In this document: in pieces, positions 43,724 through 54,320 of the stretch
Numbering within the stretch: position 1 is the stretch's first letter
How the letters are laid out: each line of letters opens with the position of its first letter
Source of the DNA: Heterodera schachtii
Taxonomy: Eukaryota; Nematoda; Chromadorea; Rhabditida; Heteroderidae
NCBI GenBank assembly: GCA_023374025.1
Contig: SIJG01000134.1
Span: forward strand, 62,001-126,000
Length of the DNA stretch: 64,000 bases
Direction: 5' to 3'
The notes under the pieces: generated by a model
What the model was told of the DNA's origin: nothing
The model's input: only the letters and a program-made list of their open reading frames with translations
The model's database searches: none
Translations under genes and position numbers: made by a program

Positions 43724-46700
43724 ATGGTTCGTCTTATTCAAAACCAATTTTGGCGGGGAACGTTGACGCAGCCGTGGGCTGTCAAGATGTTCAAGTACAT
43801 TTGGCGCAAGCACAACCGTTTTTTGGTGAAAACGGTTATGGTCAGTTTTCGTTTTTATGACCCATTTAATTTTTCAAAATTTCTTTTTTCATCCCATTTT
43901 AAGGTCCAGGAAAACGACATCGACAGCGCGTTTCACCTCATGAACAGGTTATTAGACATTCAGTAAATTAGGTCATTTTCTCAAAATAAAATTGTTTGAA
44001 TTTTTTAAATCAAGGCAGTAAAATTAAAAAAAAAAAAAGCTGGGCTGACCCAAATTTTCAAAATTTCGGGGCTTTTATGGCGAAAAACAAAAGGATAGTT
44101 GGGAACCCTCCATTTTTTTTGAAAGTGTGTTAGATTCGTGTTCGAAGGGACACCAAAAACCATACATGGACAAAGGGGGGTCAGAAATTTGCCTTTTCGA
44201 AATACGAAAATACCCCCCCCCCCCCCTCAGAGGCCAACATTTTTACGAAATTGAAAATAACGCTCAAAAAATTTTCTGGCGACCTTTTTTTTTTTTTTTT
44301 GCTTTTCATGGCAATTTTTTCCTCTTTTTTTCAAGGCACTTTTTTCAAATCACATTTTTTCGTTCTCTTTTTCCAAATCACATTTTTTGCGGCGTTTTAA
44401 AAAAAAAAAATTTTTGGGGCGAGGGGGTCAGGCGGTGCCGATAGGCGCCGCCGGGAAAATTTTTTGAATTTCATTGCAATTTGTTAACAGATTTTGTGCA
44501 AAAAACGACACCAACTTTTGCGATTTTTAGCCGTTTCATGAATTTAAAAAATTTTTCGTAAAAAAATTTACGAAATAGGAAAACGAAATTCAATTTCGTA
44601 AAAAATTTACGAAATAGGAAAAGATGAAATAGAATTTCGTGAAAATTTTAACGAAATGCAATTCAAAATCGTAGAAATTTTGAGTTTTTGGCACAAAATT
44701 TTGATTTTTTTTTCCAATTCGTAAAATTTTTCCAACTTTTTCGATTTTGGCCGAAAATTTTACGAAATTGCCTCGGACCCCGTACGATTTGCGAAATTGT
44801 CCTTCCCCCTTGACCGCCTCCCTTGTCCACCTATGCCAAAACCCCCGTGAACAGGTTTTCATTATTTGGCATTGTTTTACAAAAAAAAAAAATCAACCAA
44901 ACATTCCCCTCTTTACAGCCCTAACAACAAACATTTTAAATTTTTTTTATTTAGACTCATGGAACGTGAAGGGCTTTTGAAAATCATCCGCAACACCCAA
45001 CGCTACCAAAAACCATTTATGCAGGTTTTTTTTTCATATTTACTTGAAAAAAAATTTTTCACTGGTTCCAAGCATGCCCAAGGGGTGTCTCAGGAAAAAT
45101 TTTTTGCTTTTATGTCCAAAATCGGTTTCAAATTGTATCCAATAATTTTATGGTCAGAAAAATTTTGAAAAAAAATAAATTTTTCAAACTGAATTATTGT
45201 TTTAGTAATCGAGAGACCGTGTTTTCTTAACTTTAAAGGTGTTTAAGCTATAAGGGCTTGAAAAAATTTAAGTCTGAATCCGATTTTGGACATAGGCGCA
45301 AATGTCTGGACACGAGGCCGGTCGTGCCGATAGCAGGGACGGCTCGGGATTTTTTTTTGGTGGGGGGGGGGGGGAGTACCACCTCCGGGCGACTTTTTTT
45401 TTGTGCTTCCACATTTTTTTGCAGCGTTTTTTTCAAAAAAAAAAAATAATTTATATACAGAGTCTATTTGAGACGCTGAAACCCCCAAAATGATTTGGTT
45501 CCGAATTAAAATTTTTTGAATTTATTTTTTCGAAAAGGGAGAGAGAGGGCACCAGGTGATGCCTGCGGCAGTGCCAATAGCAGAGACCCCCTCCGGGCGA
45601 CTTTTCATACTTCCACCTTTTTTGGCAGCGCTTTTTCAAAAAAAAAATTTGGCGATTTATTTTGTCATTTTTGGCTCCCAATTTAAGTAAATGAGGGTAC
45701 GACGGTGTCGTTCGCGCGACCCCCGAGAAATTTTATCTTTAATGCAAAATTTTGCAATTTTTTTCTTTTTATTTTTTCAAAAATTTTGGGGGTGGGGGGG
45801 GGGTGGGTATTTAAGGTTTTGCCACCCCCCTGAAATATTTTTTTAAATATTTTTTTTTCTAGGGTAATTTTAAGCGCTGGTCACAAATCTGACGTTTATT
45901 TTTCGCCATAACGTGTTTTACGTGAAATTTTCCGTGAAAACAGTGCCCGATGTTACCACCCTTCCCCCTCTTTCGAAAAAATTTCAAAAAATTTTTCTTG
46001 AATTAAAGTGATTTTAGGGATTTTCACGGTCGGAGAATCTGATTCTTACGTCCATTTAGAACCAATGCGAACTTTGAACCCTAATTCGAACAAAAAGTCG
46101 AAACTTCAAATTTTTTTAGTTTCGCATTTCTGGTTCAAAACCGGCTTAAATGTAAGGAAAAATTAAAAAATCATCAATGATGTTTTTTGATGAGATTTTA
46201 CTAAATGTGTTGCCTTTATGCCGCCTAATTAAATTTTTTTTTTTTAATTTTTCATTTTTTCACGTAAAATTTCACGTAACTCACGTAAAACAAGTTATGG
46301 CTAAAAATAAACGATCAGATCGTGATCAGTGCTTAAAATTGCCCTAAAAAAATTATAAAAAAACATTTCAGGGGGGGTGGCAAAGGCTCTAGTGCACTTT
46401 ATGAGTCCAATCGACTTTTATAAGTCCAATTCACTTTTATGAGTCCAATCAATTGACAATATCTGGTTTTTATACAATAACTTTGTTCATGTTTGAACAA
46501 ACCCTATCTTTTTGGTATCATTCGAAAGCACAAAGTCTAACAAAGCTAAAATATATAAAATCTCAGCGTTTAGGCAATAACGAAAAAAATAACTGGTTAA
46601 TTAAATAATTGTTGATTATTTTGGTTTGTAACTTTCTTGAAATGTTAAAATTCTCTTGTTTTCTCGTATTATTACATTATTCAGACTTTGTTCTTTCGAA

Positions 46701-47081
46701 TGATACCAAAAAGATAGGTTTTGGTTCAAACATGAACAAAGTTATTGTATAAAAACCAGGTAATGTCAATTGATTGGACTCATAAAAGTGAATTGGACTC
46801 ATAAAAGTCGATTGGACTCATAAAGTGCACTAGAGCCGTGGCAAAACCCATAAACGCCATATTTACCGTGGGATGAACACTGTTCTCATCCGTTTTAACC
46901 CCAAAATTCCGTTTGCAAATGCATGCTCCTCCATTCTTAAAAAATTGGTGTTTTTTTTCAGCGTTCCCAACTGTCCATCGAGGCGTCGAAGGCAATTCTG
47001 GAGGAGGACCGGGACCGCAAGTTCAAGTTCTTGGTGAGGAAGCATCGCGCGGACGCGTACCCGGGGCAACTGACGATGTGA
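43724..47081 (+). CDS. MRPS21: Mitochondrial small ribosomal subunit protein bS21m
   Basis: Four exons, 43724-43840, 43904-43947, 44955-45024 and 46962-47081, join in frame to 116 residues. The core is diagnostic of bS21m: FLVKTVMVQENDIDSAFHLM, then NRLMEREGLLKIIRNTQRYQ, KPFMQ, and a basic helical end with ILEEDRDRKFKFLVRKHRAD. An N-terminal extension of about 30 residues (LIQNQFWRGTLTQPWAVKMF) precedes the conserved start, perhaps a mitochondrial presequence. Introns 2 (1.0 kb) and 3 (1.9 kb) are filled with repeats. It lies on the same strand about 840 bases after coatomer gamma, with its own acceptor upstream. Confidence 0.93.
44425..44530. repeat. Dispersed repeat shared with the hAT element at 20828-21842
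   Basis: GCGGTGCCGATAGGCGCCGC followed by a GAAAATTTTTTGAATTT-like stretch and GCAATTTGTTAACA, matching about 21187-21290 in order. It lies inside MRPS21 intron 2. Confidence 0.7.
45825..46848. mobile_element. GGTTTTGCCACCCCCC inverted-repeat element, hosting a second element
   Basis: The left end GGTTTTGCCACCCCCCTGAAA pairs with the right end TTTCAGGGGGGGTGGCAAAACC once the inner 453-bp element is removed. The inner arms contain TCTGACGTTTATTTTTCGCC and CACGTAAAATTTCACGTAAC words, related to sequence near 60400-60510 and 63100-63230. Intron 3 of MRPS21. Confidence 0.65.
46385..46837. mobile_element. 453-bp palindromic hAT-like MITE with GTGGCAAA target duplication
   Basis: Begins GGCTCTAGTGCACTTTATGA and ends with its complement. 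It is flanked on both sides by GTGGCAAA (46377-46384, 46838-46845). ATTGGACTCATAAAAGT words repeat next to both ends. A fragment with TGAGTCAAATC/AGTCCAATCAG words also occurs at about 49530-49620. Confidence 0.9.
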
Positions 47082-47332
47082 CGGGGGCGGGCGGAACATT
47101 TGTCATTGTTTTTTTCACTCAAATTTTTTTTCTTGGTAAATATTTGTGTCTTCCAAAAAAGCATGACTTAATCGGCAATCGCCAAGAATTTGTGTCTCGA
47201 CGAAAAAAAATGTTAAAAATTTAACAGGGATTTTTTCTAGGCTTAAAAAATAAAAATCATTTTGATTTTATCAATGATTTTTCATCAACTACTTGGTTTT
47301 TCCAAATTTTTTATTTGTTTTAAAAAATAATC

Positions 47333-47420
47333 CACAGCGCCAAGCGGATTCGAACCCTATACCACCGCCTCATAAGACCCCTAACCAAGTTTACAGGTGT
47401 GCCGAGATAAGGCGTGCCAA
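47333..47420 (-). other. tRNA-like remnant
   Basis: The minus strand has a B-box-like GGGTTCGAATCC after a GGTGGTATA stretch and a possible anticodon-arm region. Acceptor-stem pairing is poor, so it is more likely a tRNA-derived repeat than a working tRNA. Confidence 0.35.
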
Positions 47421-47462
47421 AATTTTAGAGTAGTAAATAAAAAGAAGAAACATATTGTTTCG

Positions 47463-47535
47463 TCGTAGTGACCAGTGGTCCAGTGGTACTGCTCTTGTCT
47501 CAAATCGTATGTTCGAACCCTTCACGTGTTGTGTT
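47463..47535 (+). other. tRNA-like remnant
   Basis: TGGTCCAGTGGTAC resembles an A box and GTTCGAACCC a B box, about 30 bases apart. The acceptor stem does not close well. Confidence 0.4.
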
Positions 47536-47817
47536 TTTCCTTTTTAAAAAATTTTAAATTCCAAACTCTTAATAAAAATTTATAAAATTTCTTTTTGTTA
47601 ATTTTTTTTTACGTAAAATGTTCAATTTTCATACAATTAGCCCATTTATATTTTTTGAATATGATATTGAGTATGGTCAAGCTCTCATTGCAGTCAAGCA
47701 CTAATTTAAGTAAATTAATTTCAAAAGGGTTACATTTTAATTTTTAGAAATAAAAAAATATTTTTTCTTATATTTTGACTTAAAAAAAACATAAATTAAA
47801 AAAAGGTAAAAAAAAAA

Positions 47818-47862
47818 AACATGGAATGCAAGGGATTTGAACCTCCAACCTTAACATGAGTT
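47818..47862 (-). other. tRNA 3'-end-like fragment
   Basis: The minus strand reads GGTTCAAATCCCTTGCATTC, a B box followed by a short stem side. The 5' half is missing. Confidence 0.3.
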
Positions 47863-48652
47863 TTCTTCGGTCATTTTGGCATTTTTAATAAATATTTTCG
47901 CCATTTTTTGCTTTTTCTTTTTTAAATGAAAATTTTTTTTCGAAAAAGAGGGGGATAAAACCGGAAGCAAAATTTTGGATTTTCTAGGTGCATTAATTTT
48001 CAAACTATCTATAAAATTCAAGTGGTTGCTTCTGGTATGATCCCCCTCTTTCTGAGGAGGTCGCAAAGTAGTCCATCTGGGAGGGGGGGGGATAATTATA
48101 GATAATACGGTATTTCTCCAGTTTTTATTGTCTCGTTTCTCGGAATGAATTTTTCTTAAAAATTTAAATGATTAAAAAATAAAATATGCCCCTTTTTTAA
48201 ACACAGAAAAATTAGAATAATGTATATTCTATAAAATTGAATATATTATTAAATGAGTAAATTTCTATTTCAGTCAAGGTCTGATTTTTTTACAATTTCT
48301 GTTGTTTTTTTCTCCAATAAACAGTAATTTACAACTTTAATTTAGAAAACTTTTAATTAAACATTTGAATTATATTAATTGATTTTTGAGACAAACATTT
48401 GACTTTAATCTTTAAAAATATTTGCTTCTTCCGCTTATTTTCTTTCCACGTATAATTTCCCATTTTTTTCTCAATTCCTTCCGCTGTTTTTGTCCAATCC
48501 TTCCATTTAATGCATAAATTGTTGCAAATATTAAGAAATTGAAGAATTTTTATCGCATTAAATTTAAATGATGAAAATTTTTACTTTTTCACTGAAATAA
48601 ACAGAAAATTTAGAAATTTCAGGAATTGTGCTATTTTTAAATATTTTTCAAC
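47863..48652. other. AT-rich gap, no gene seen
   Basis: Contains a G-rich tract near 48085 and an ATAATACGGTATTTCTCCAG word that is partly repeated near 49190. No supported frame. Confidence 0.55.
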
Positions 48653-49078
48653 ATGTATTTTCTAAACATGAAAAATTTTTTAATATTCATTTTGTTTTTA
48701 ACTGAGAATGAGGCAATTGACGAAAATTTATTTGATGATTTGTGGAAAAATGTAAATATTTCAACTTCAAAAGATGGAGAAAATTCAAAACTTATGCATA
48801 AAAATGTTAAAACAGAAGAAATTGATGTGAATTATGAAAGTAATTTTGAAGAAAATAATAATTCAATCAGAAAATTGTTGTTTTGAACAAATGTCCGACA
48901 TAAAGCCACAAATTTTGAACGAAAAGATGAAAAAGGAAACTCTTGTTGACAATGAACTCGAGATTGATCAGCAACAAATAAATGTGCCAAAATCTGAAAA
49001 CTTTCACATGAAATTTGAATCATCTGAAAACAGTTCAGCAGATCACTGGGTACCGGAAAGAAAGAGAAATTTTAATTA
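48653..49078 (+). CDS. Small, possibly secreted acidic protein, split by a frame change
   Basis: The first frame starts with a signal-like MKNFLIFILFLTENEA and continues acidic (DENLFDDLWKNVNIST). Near 48858 the next frame takes over (ENCCFEQMSDIKPQ..., KSENFHMKFESSENSSADHW) and ends at 49078 with a basic tail. Either a one-base indel splits one gene or a short intron was missed. No family is recognised. It may be the front of the locus whose helix-turn-helix exons follow. Confidence 0.4.
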
Positions 49079-49224
49079 GCAATATTTATTATTTTATTTA
49101 CTGTATTCACTGAATTAGAACTCCCCTCTGAATTAGAAGCCCCCTTTCGAGGGAGGGTTGAAAAATGGAACCCCCGGGGTACTAATTCAGGAAATACGGT
49201 AATCAATAAATCAAACCAAAAATT

Positions 49225-49485
49225 TAGAAAATGGAAAGAGAAAAGGGACAAAAACGAAAGCAAAAAGTGACGGAAGAAAACCCAAAAGTGAAAGTGATCA
49301 GAGAATTTGATAGAATTAGAAAAGAAAAAAGTTACATTTTAAATACGAACAGAAACAAAAGGGCAAAAATTGAAGGAGAAATTGCGAAAAGCTTAGGGAT
49401 TAGCCGAGACAAAATTTATCAATTGAAGAAGGAATTTGGTAAATTAAAAAAGGGAGTCTTAAAATCCGTTTCATTAAGAAAATAA
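49225..49485 (+). CDS. Helix-turn-helix module 1
   Basis: After an acceptor (AAAAATTTAG) the frame reads basic sequence, then VIREFDRIRKEKS and IAKSLGISRDKIYQLKKEFG, ending at TAA 49485. The I-A-x-x-L-G-I-x-x-x-x-I-Y-x-x-K pattern is a homeodomain-like or transposase-type DNA-binding helix-turn-helix. Two related modules lie downstream in separate exons. Confidence 0.5.
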
Positions 49486-49820
49486 ATAAATAAAAATCAT
49501 TTGACTTTTATTTTACTTTCGGCTAATATTGCACTTTATGAGTCAAATCAAATGTTTAGGAGTCCAATCAGAGTTTAAAAAGCCCAATCAATTTCCAATT
49601 AATTGAATAAGTTTTGAGTCCAATTACATTTGTTGTTTTTATATTCAAAATAATCAATCTAAATCATAAAAAAAATAAAGATAAATAATCTCATTTAGAT
49701 GTTAAACTCGGCAGATTTATTAATTTTTGGATTTTCAATGGCCAAAATAATTTATAATACAATTTTATTAATATAAATTAATAGAATATATTATAAGCAT
49801 TTTAGGTTTAATAAAGAAAT

Positions 49821-50021
49821 TTTCAAGGCGGCAAAAAGTTGAAAAAATCGAACAATTTGAAAAGGTAAAAGAAGAATTTTCAAGAAAATTTCATTTCAAA
49901 ACAAACTATAAAATTGATGAAAAAATTGCGATAAAAATTGGAGTTTCAATGACCACAATTTATGAATGGAAAAGAAAGCTTGGCTTAAACCCAAGTAATA
50001 TTTTAATTGATCAAATTTAAT
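49821..50021 (+). CDS. Helix-turn-helix module 2
   Basis: Acceptor AATTTTCAAG precedes a frame reading RQKVEKIEQFEKVKEEFSRK, then YKIDEKIAIKIGVSMTTIYE and WKRKLGLNP, stopping at 50021. It has the same spacing as module 1 (V-x-x-I-x-x-F-x-x-x, I-A-x-x-x-G-V-x-x-x-x-I-Y-x-W-K). The downstream sequence to 50228 is AT-rich. Confidence 0.45.
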
Positions 50022-50228
50022 TATTAATAGGGCGGGGATTTTTAAGGGGCAAAAAATACCCAAAATAGGGACCCAAATAGAGGCACAAATAGTGTAAACT
50101 TGTGGTGCAAAATTCAATTTAAAACTAAGAGTTTCCGTGCAAAAAATGATTCGCAGCGAAATAAGTAAAGGCTAAGAATCCGCGCCATAATTAATTATCA
50201 ATTTACTAAATAATTTTTGTTTTTAAGC

Positions 50229-50387
50229 AAAAAAGAAGTTTTACTCAGATGCTGAGAAATTGGCGTCTGTTCAAAAGTTCGAGAAAATGAAAAAGACAAA
50301 TCCGACGAAAAGCCATAAGGAAATTGCCAAAGAATTTGGGATTCATAAAAACAGCTTAAGAAGATGGAGAAAGGGTTTCAAAATTTA
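50229..50387 (+). CDS. Helix-turn-helix module 3
   Basis: After the acceptor TTTTTAAG the frame reads KKFYSDAEKLASVQKFEKMK, then THKE-like NPTKSHKEIAKEFGIHKNSL and RRWRKGFKI before TAA at 50387. It is the most canonical of the three modules. The three could be alternative or successive exons of one DNA-binding protein, or separate paralogues. Confidence 0.5.
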
Positions 50388-50954
50388 AGTGAAACAAAAA
50401 ATATATAATATAATATCGTCATAGAAAGTTTGATTGATTATTGTTGATGCATCAAATAATTGAAAATTTAAATTATATATAAATTTATTTAAAATATATT
50501 TAGTCTTTAATTCTTTGATAATTATTTTTGGACCTGTTATAAAATTCAACCAAATTTGGTTTTATATTCATGCTGACGCGTTTCTTAAAACTTCCATCCC
50601 CCAATTTAAAAAATTTTAAAATTGAAAATATATTTTGAGAAAATTTAATTTTCAAAAAGATGAAAAATTTCGACAAAAAATTCTTAGAAAAAATTAGAAT
50701 TTTCTAAAGAAATATTTCTAAAATAAAAAATATAACACGTAAAAAATTACAACTTGCTCAAATTCAACCAAATTAATATTTAATGGTAACATTCAATAGT
50801 TGAATCTTAATGCTTATTTTTACAAAGTATAAAAATTCATAGAATTTTTTTATAAAATTACTACTAATATTTAGTTTTCCGGGAATTTTTTAATATTTAA
50901 TTTTTCAAGAATTTTTTTGAGGCGAGAGTTGTCCCACCCCTGGTACGAATCGCA

Positions 50955-51935
50955 GTGGGACATTTGCGGACGGACATTTGCGGACGGAGATTTGCGGACA
51001 ATTTCGTGCAAAAATAAAAAAAATTTCGTAAAATTTTTTTTTAAATTTTTCTGAAAATAAGGATTGGAGACTTCAAAACAAATAAAACTTTGTTTTTTGG
51101 TTTTAAAGCCTAATCTCTCATTTTTACACTTCTAAAAAATTAATTTCACTGATCAAAGTGCAATGCTGGTGGTATTTTAAGTGATTAAAGTAGAGTTGGT
51201 CCCCATGATCGGGGAAGTGTGAATGTCGCCTGTTGCACTCAAATTTGGGTGAGAGTGCTATTTTTATCTTTAGAAAATTATGAGACATGTTTAATCGAGA
51301 ACAAAATTTGCTTGCAATTTTGCAATTTAAAAATGCACAGACTATTTTATAAATACACACTGCACTAAAACCCGATTCCCAACATTTTTAGGGATCAGAT
51401 TTCCGACTCTGAAAATTTTTGGGGTCTCAATGCTTTCCCTGCTAATGTACAGTAGAGCAAGATTTATCTTGGTTCTTCTCTACACCGAACAAATAAGGAA
51501 AAGAAAATTCAGGGGGCGTGTAGCAAAGTCAAAGATTTGTTTGTATGGCTAGAGAAATTTAAAAAATGACGGTGAAAAAATCCTACTGAAAATAAATTTT
51601 CATAGATTTTTGGATTTTCTGAAAACGACAGCACTCTCACCCGAATGAAAATTACCAGCATTGCACTTTGATCAGTGAAATTAATTTTTTAGAAGTGTAA
51701 AAATGAGATATTAGGCTTTAAAACCAAAAAACAAAGTTTTGTTTGTTTTGAAGTCTCCAATCCTTATTTTCAGAAAATTAAAAAAAATTTTTACGAAACT
51801 TTTTTATTTTTGCACGAAATTGTCCGCAAATGTCCGTCCGCAAATGTCCGTCCGCAAATGTCCGTCCGCAAATGTCCGTCCGCAAATGTCCGTCCGCAAA
51901 TGTCCGTCCGCAAGTGTCCGTCCGCAAATGTCCGT
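50955..51935. mobile_element. Foldback element with GTCCGTCCGCAAAT arms
   Basis: Left arm: GGACATTTGCGGACGG words (50960-51000). Right arm: eight or more GTCCGTCCGCAAAT words (51822-51932). Between them, about 250-bp inner arms pair almost perfectly (51000-51190 with 51640-51820). ORFs in the array are artefacts of the repeat. A candidate imperfect target duplication (ACGAATCG/ACGAATAG) is not secure. Confidence 0.75.
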
Positions 51936-52741
51936 AAGGCGTACGAAGCCTTACGAATAGCTGATTTTCGCACAGCCCAGCTGACGGAATAAGGGCACAT
52001 GAAAGCATAAATCAAAATGTGTTCGGCAGGGCAACAATTTGAGAATACTTGCAGAGGATTTTGCAAATCATGGTTCGTAGAAATTTACAAGCCTGTTCTT
52101 ATGACTCGACTTTCTGCATTTTTTTGTAAAATTTTGGCTAGCTGTACGCTTTTTTATGAATTAATTTCCATTGACGAAATCACGGGAACTTTTTTATAAG
52201 TCTCTCTAAATCAAAAATTGTTCAGATAAAATGTTATTAATTCGCAGAAAAAATATGTAAAAACATAAAAATCCGGGCTCTACTAATAATCAATGCCTAA
52301 ATTATGACTATTTGAGTTAATTTTAAATATTGTTTATCGTTTTTTTCTTTTGGTTTGTGATTTTGAATTTGTAAATTCGATATTCTTTTCACTATTTAAA
52401 TATGAAAAATTATGGAGGCAGGCATTTCGAAAATTAGTTTGACCCTATCCCATGGCTGAGAATTTTAGATAATTTTTTGCCTTAATTTTTAACAAGTTCC
52501 ATTTCATTGGACTCATTAATCACTGCTTCCTCGCTGAAGAAAAAAATTTAGGAGTTATGTGTCATGACAACTCGTACAAAGGCAACTCGTAACAAATTTA
52601 AATTTAGTTCTAAAAATTCAAAAAAAAAAATTAACTTAAGAAGGTAAAACTCGCTTTAAGTCTCTGATGTTTTTTGAAAATAATTTTTGAAACAGGGTAC
52701 TCAAGAATGAGCTTCTACTAAAGTAGCTTCAAAATTTATTC
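51936..52741. other. AT-rich gap, no gene seen
   Basis: No credible coding frame, splice structure or clear repeat beyond short A/T runs. Confidence 0.5.
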
Positions 52742-53211
52742 GGTAATAGTATACTTTATCCCCCCCTTTTCCAAAAAAAAAAAATAAAGTTTTTAAAGGT
52801 ACTTAAAAATAGGTTTTAGGGGGTTTTCGGGGTCGCTGATCACGAATCCGACACCCATTTCGACCAATTCCGAACCCCGGACCTGAACTCGAACAAAAAG
52901 TTGAAAATTCAAATTTTTCGAATTTTGAGTTTTGGTCGAACAAGGTCTAAATACATTAAAATAAATTTAAAAGTCATCAGTGCTTCGATAAAAGATTGTT
53001 TAAACCATTTTTAGCCTAAAAATGGAAATTCGAAAAATTTGAATTTTCGACTTTTTGTTCGAATTCGGGTCCGGGGTTCGGAATGGGTCGAAATGGGTGC
53101 CGGATTCGTGATAAGCGACCCCAAAAACCCCCTAAAACCTATTTTTAAGTACTTTTAAAAATTTTATTTTTTTTTGGAAAAAAGGGGGGGGGGATAAAGT
53201 ATACTATTACC
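52742..53211. mobile_element. Palindromic hAT-like MITE (GGTAATAGTATACTTTATCC)
   Basis: The arms GGTAATAGTATACTTTATCC and GGATAAAGTATACTATTACC are exact complements. The target duplication ATTTATTC is on both sides (52734-52741, 53212-53219). The core GTCGCTGATCACGAATCCGA-type sequence and the AACAAAAAGTTGAAAATTC motif place it in the same family as 15217 and 22254, although the outer arm sequence differs. Confidence 0.9.
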
Positions 53212-53974
53212 ATTTATTCCATAAATGAGTTTTATTAAAAATCAAAAAATGTAATTAGTAAATATGATAATAAAAATACGTCCATAGGATGATACATAAT
53301 ACAATGACGAGATCTTTCCCAGATTAAATTGAGTTTATTTAGATTTGTCCTCTGCTTTTGCTTCTTTCACTATGAACAATGGCCAATTTCATTTTGTCCT
53401 CGCTTTTGTCGTAAATGCCTTTTCCTGGGACCATCAATCCCTTAATTTTTAACAATTGGGTCAATTAAGAAAATGCTTAATCGTCACGTACAGTAAAGGA
53501 AATGAAATTGGAATGTCCCAAGCAGCTGTTCTTGGTATTGTGAATAACTTGATCATATAATTCTCTCCTTATATCCGCCATATCACTATTTTGCGCAACA
53601 ATTCGAAAGATTGCCGAACATTGGCAACCCAAATTTTCGTCTTAATGTCAATTAATTATACTTATTATTAATTAGCGTTTAATTGCACCTTCTTCTGGAG
53701 CATCACAGCAAAGGTAAAACCCCAACCATTTCTCATTGTTAGTGCTTCCATTTTCCGTTTCAATTTTTGCCCATATTTTCCACGGAAACCCTTTGATGTG
53801 CAGTTTCGCTTTTACGTTCACTCCCAATGACTTCTCGCGCAAATTCTGACAAATTTTCAATTTCCATCGAAATTGTCCCATTGCATTTGTTGGGATTGGA
53901 AACAAATTTCTCCGTTTTCACTTCTTTCATAGTGACATCAATGGCTAATGTCACTTTGTCCTCTTCTTTGTTGT

Positions 53975-54302
53975 TGTTCGGTCTTGAGGCCGACACAATA
54001 AAATGTTTATTTGAAGAACAAATAAATTAAAACAATTTAAATAAATGGGCGAAGTCGGTGGCGCGAATAAATAATGGAGGAGAATAATAATTTAGGCGAA
54101 GTGAAATAAGTGCATAAAATTAACTGAATGAATGGGGGGAATGGAAATGCATGGACATAATTTATCAATAGTGTCTGACACAAATAAAAGGAAGACACAA
54201 TAATAGAGAGTGGGGAAAATGGAGAGGAAAAGAAATAAACAAATGCAAAGGGAAATAAATGCAATTGTGTACTTTTATCTCTCGGGGTTGACCACCCGAA
54301 CA
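53975..54302 (-). repeat. 3' LTR of the retrotransposon
   Basis: 328 bp, TG...CA ends extended to TGTTCGG/CCGAACA inverted repeats. AATAAA-type words lie near the left edge. Next to it (54303-54313, minus strand) is a purine run AAAAGGGGAGG that fits a polypurine tract. Confidence 0.93.
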
Positions 54303-54320
54303 CCTCCCCTTTTAAATGAT

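Noticed and set aside
34671..47081. Operon of coatomer gamma and MRPS21
   Set aside because: The gap of about 840 bases is longer than in typical nematode operons and contains repeats; same strand alone is not enough.
47333..47535. Functional tRNA genes
   Set aside because: B-box-like words are present but acceptor and D-arm pairing is poor.
51739..52066. ORFs with regular repeats (TDICGRTFADGHLR type)
   Set aside because: They translate the GTCCGTCCGCAAAT tandem words of a foldback arm.
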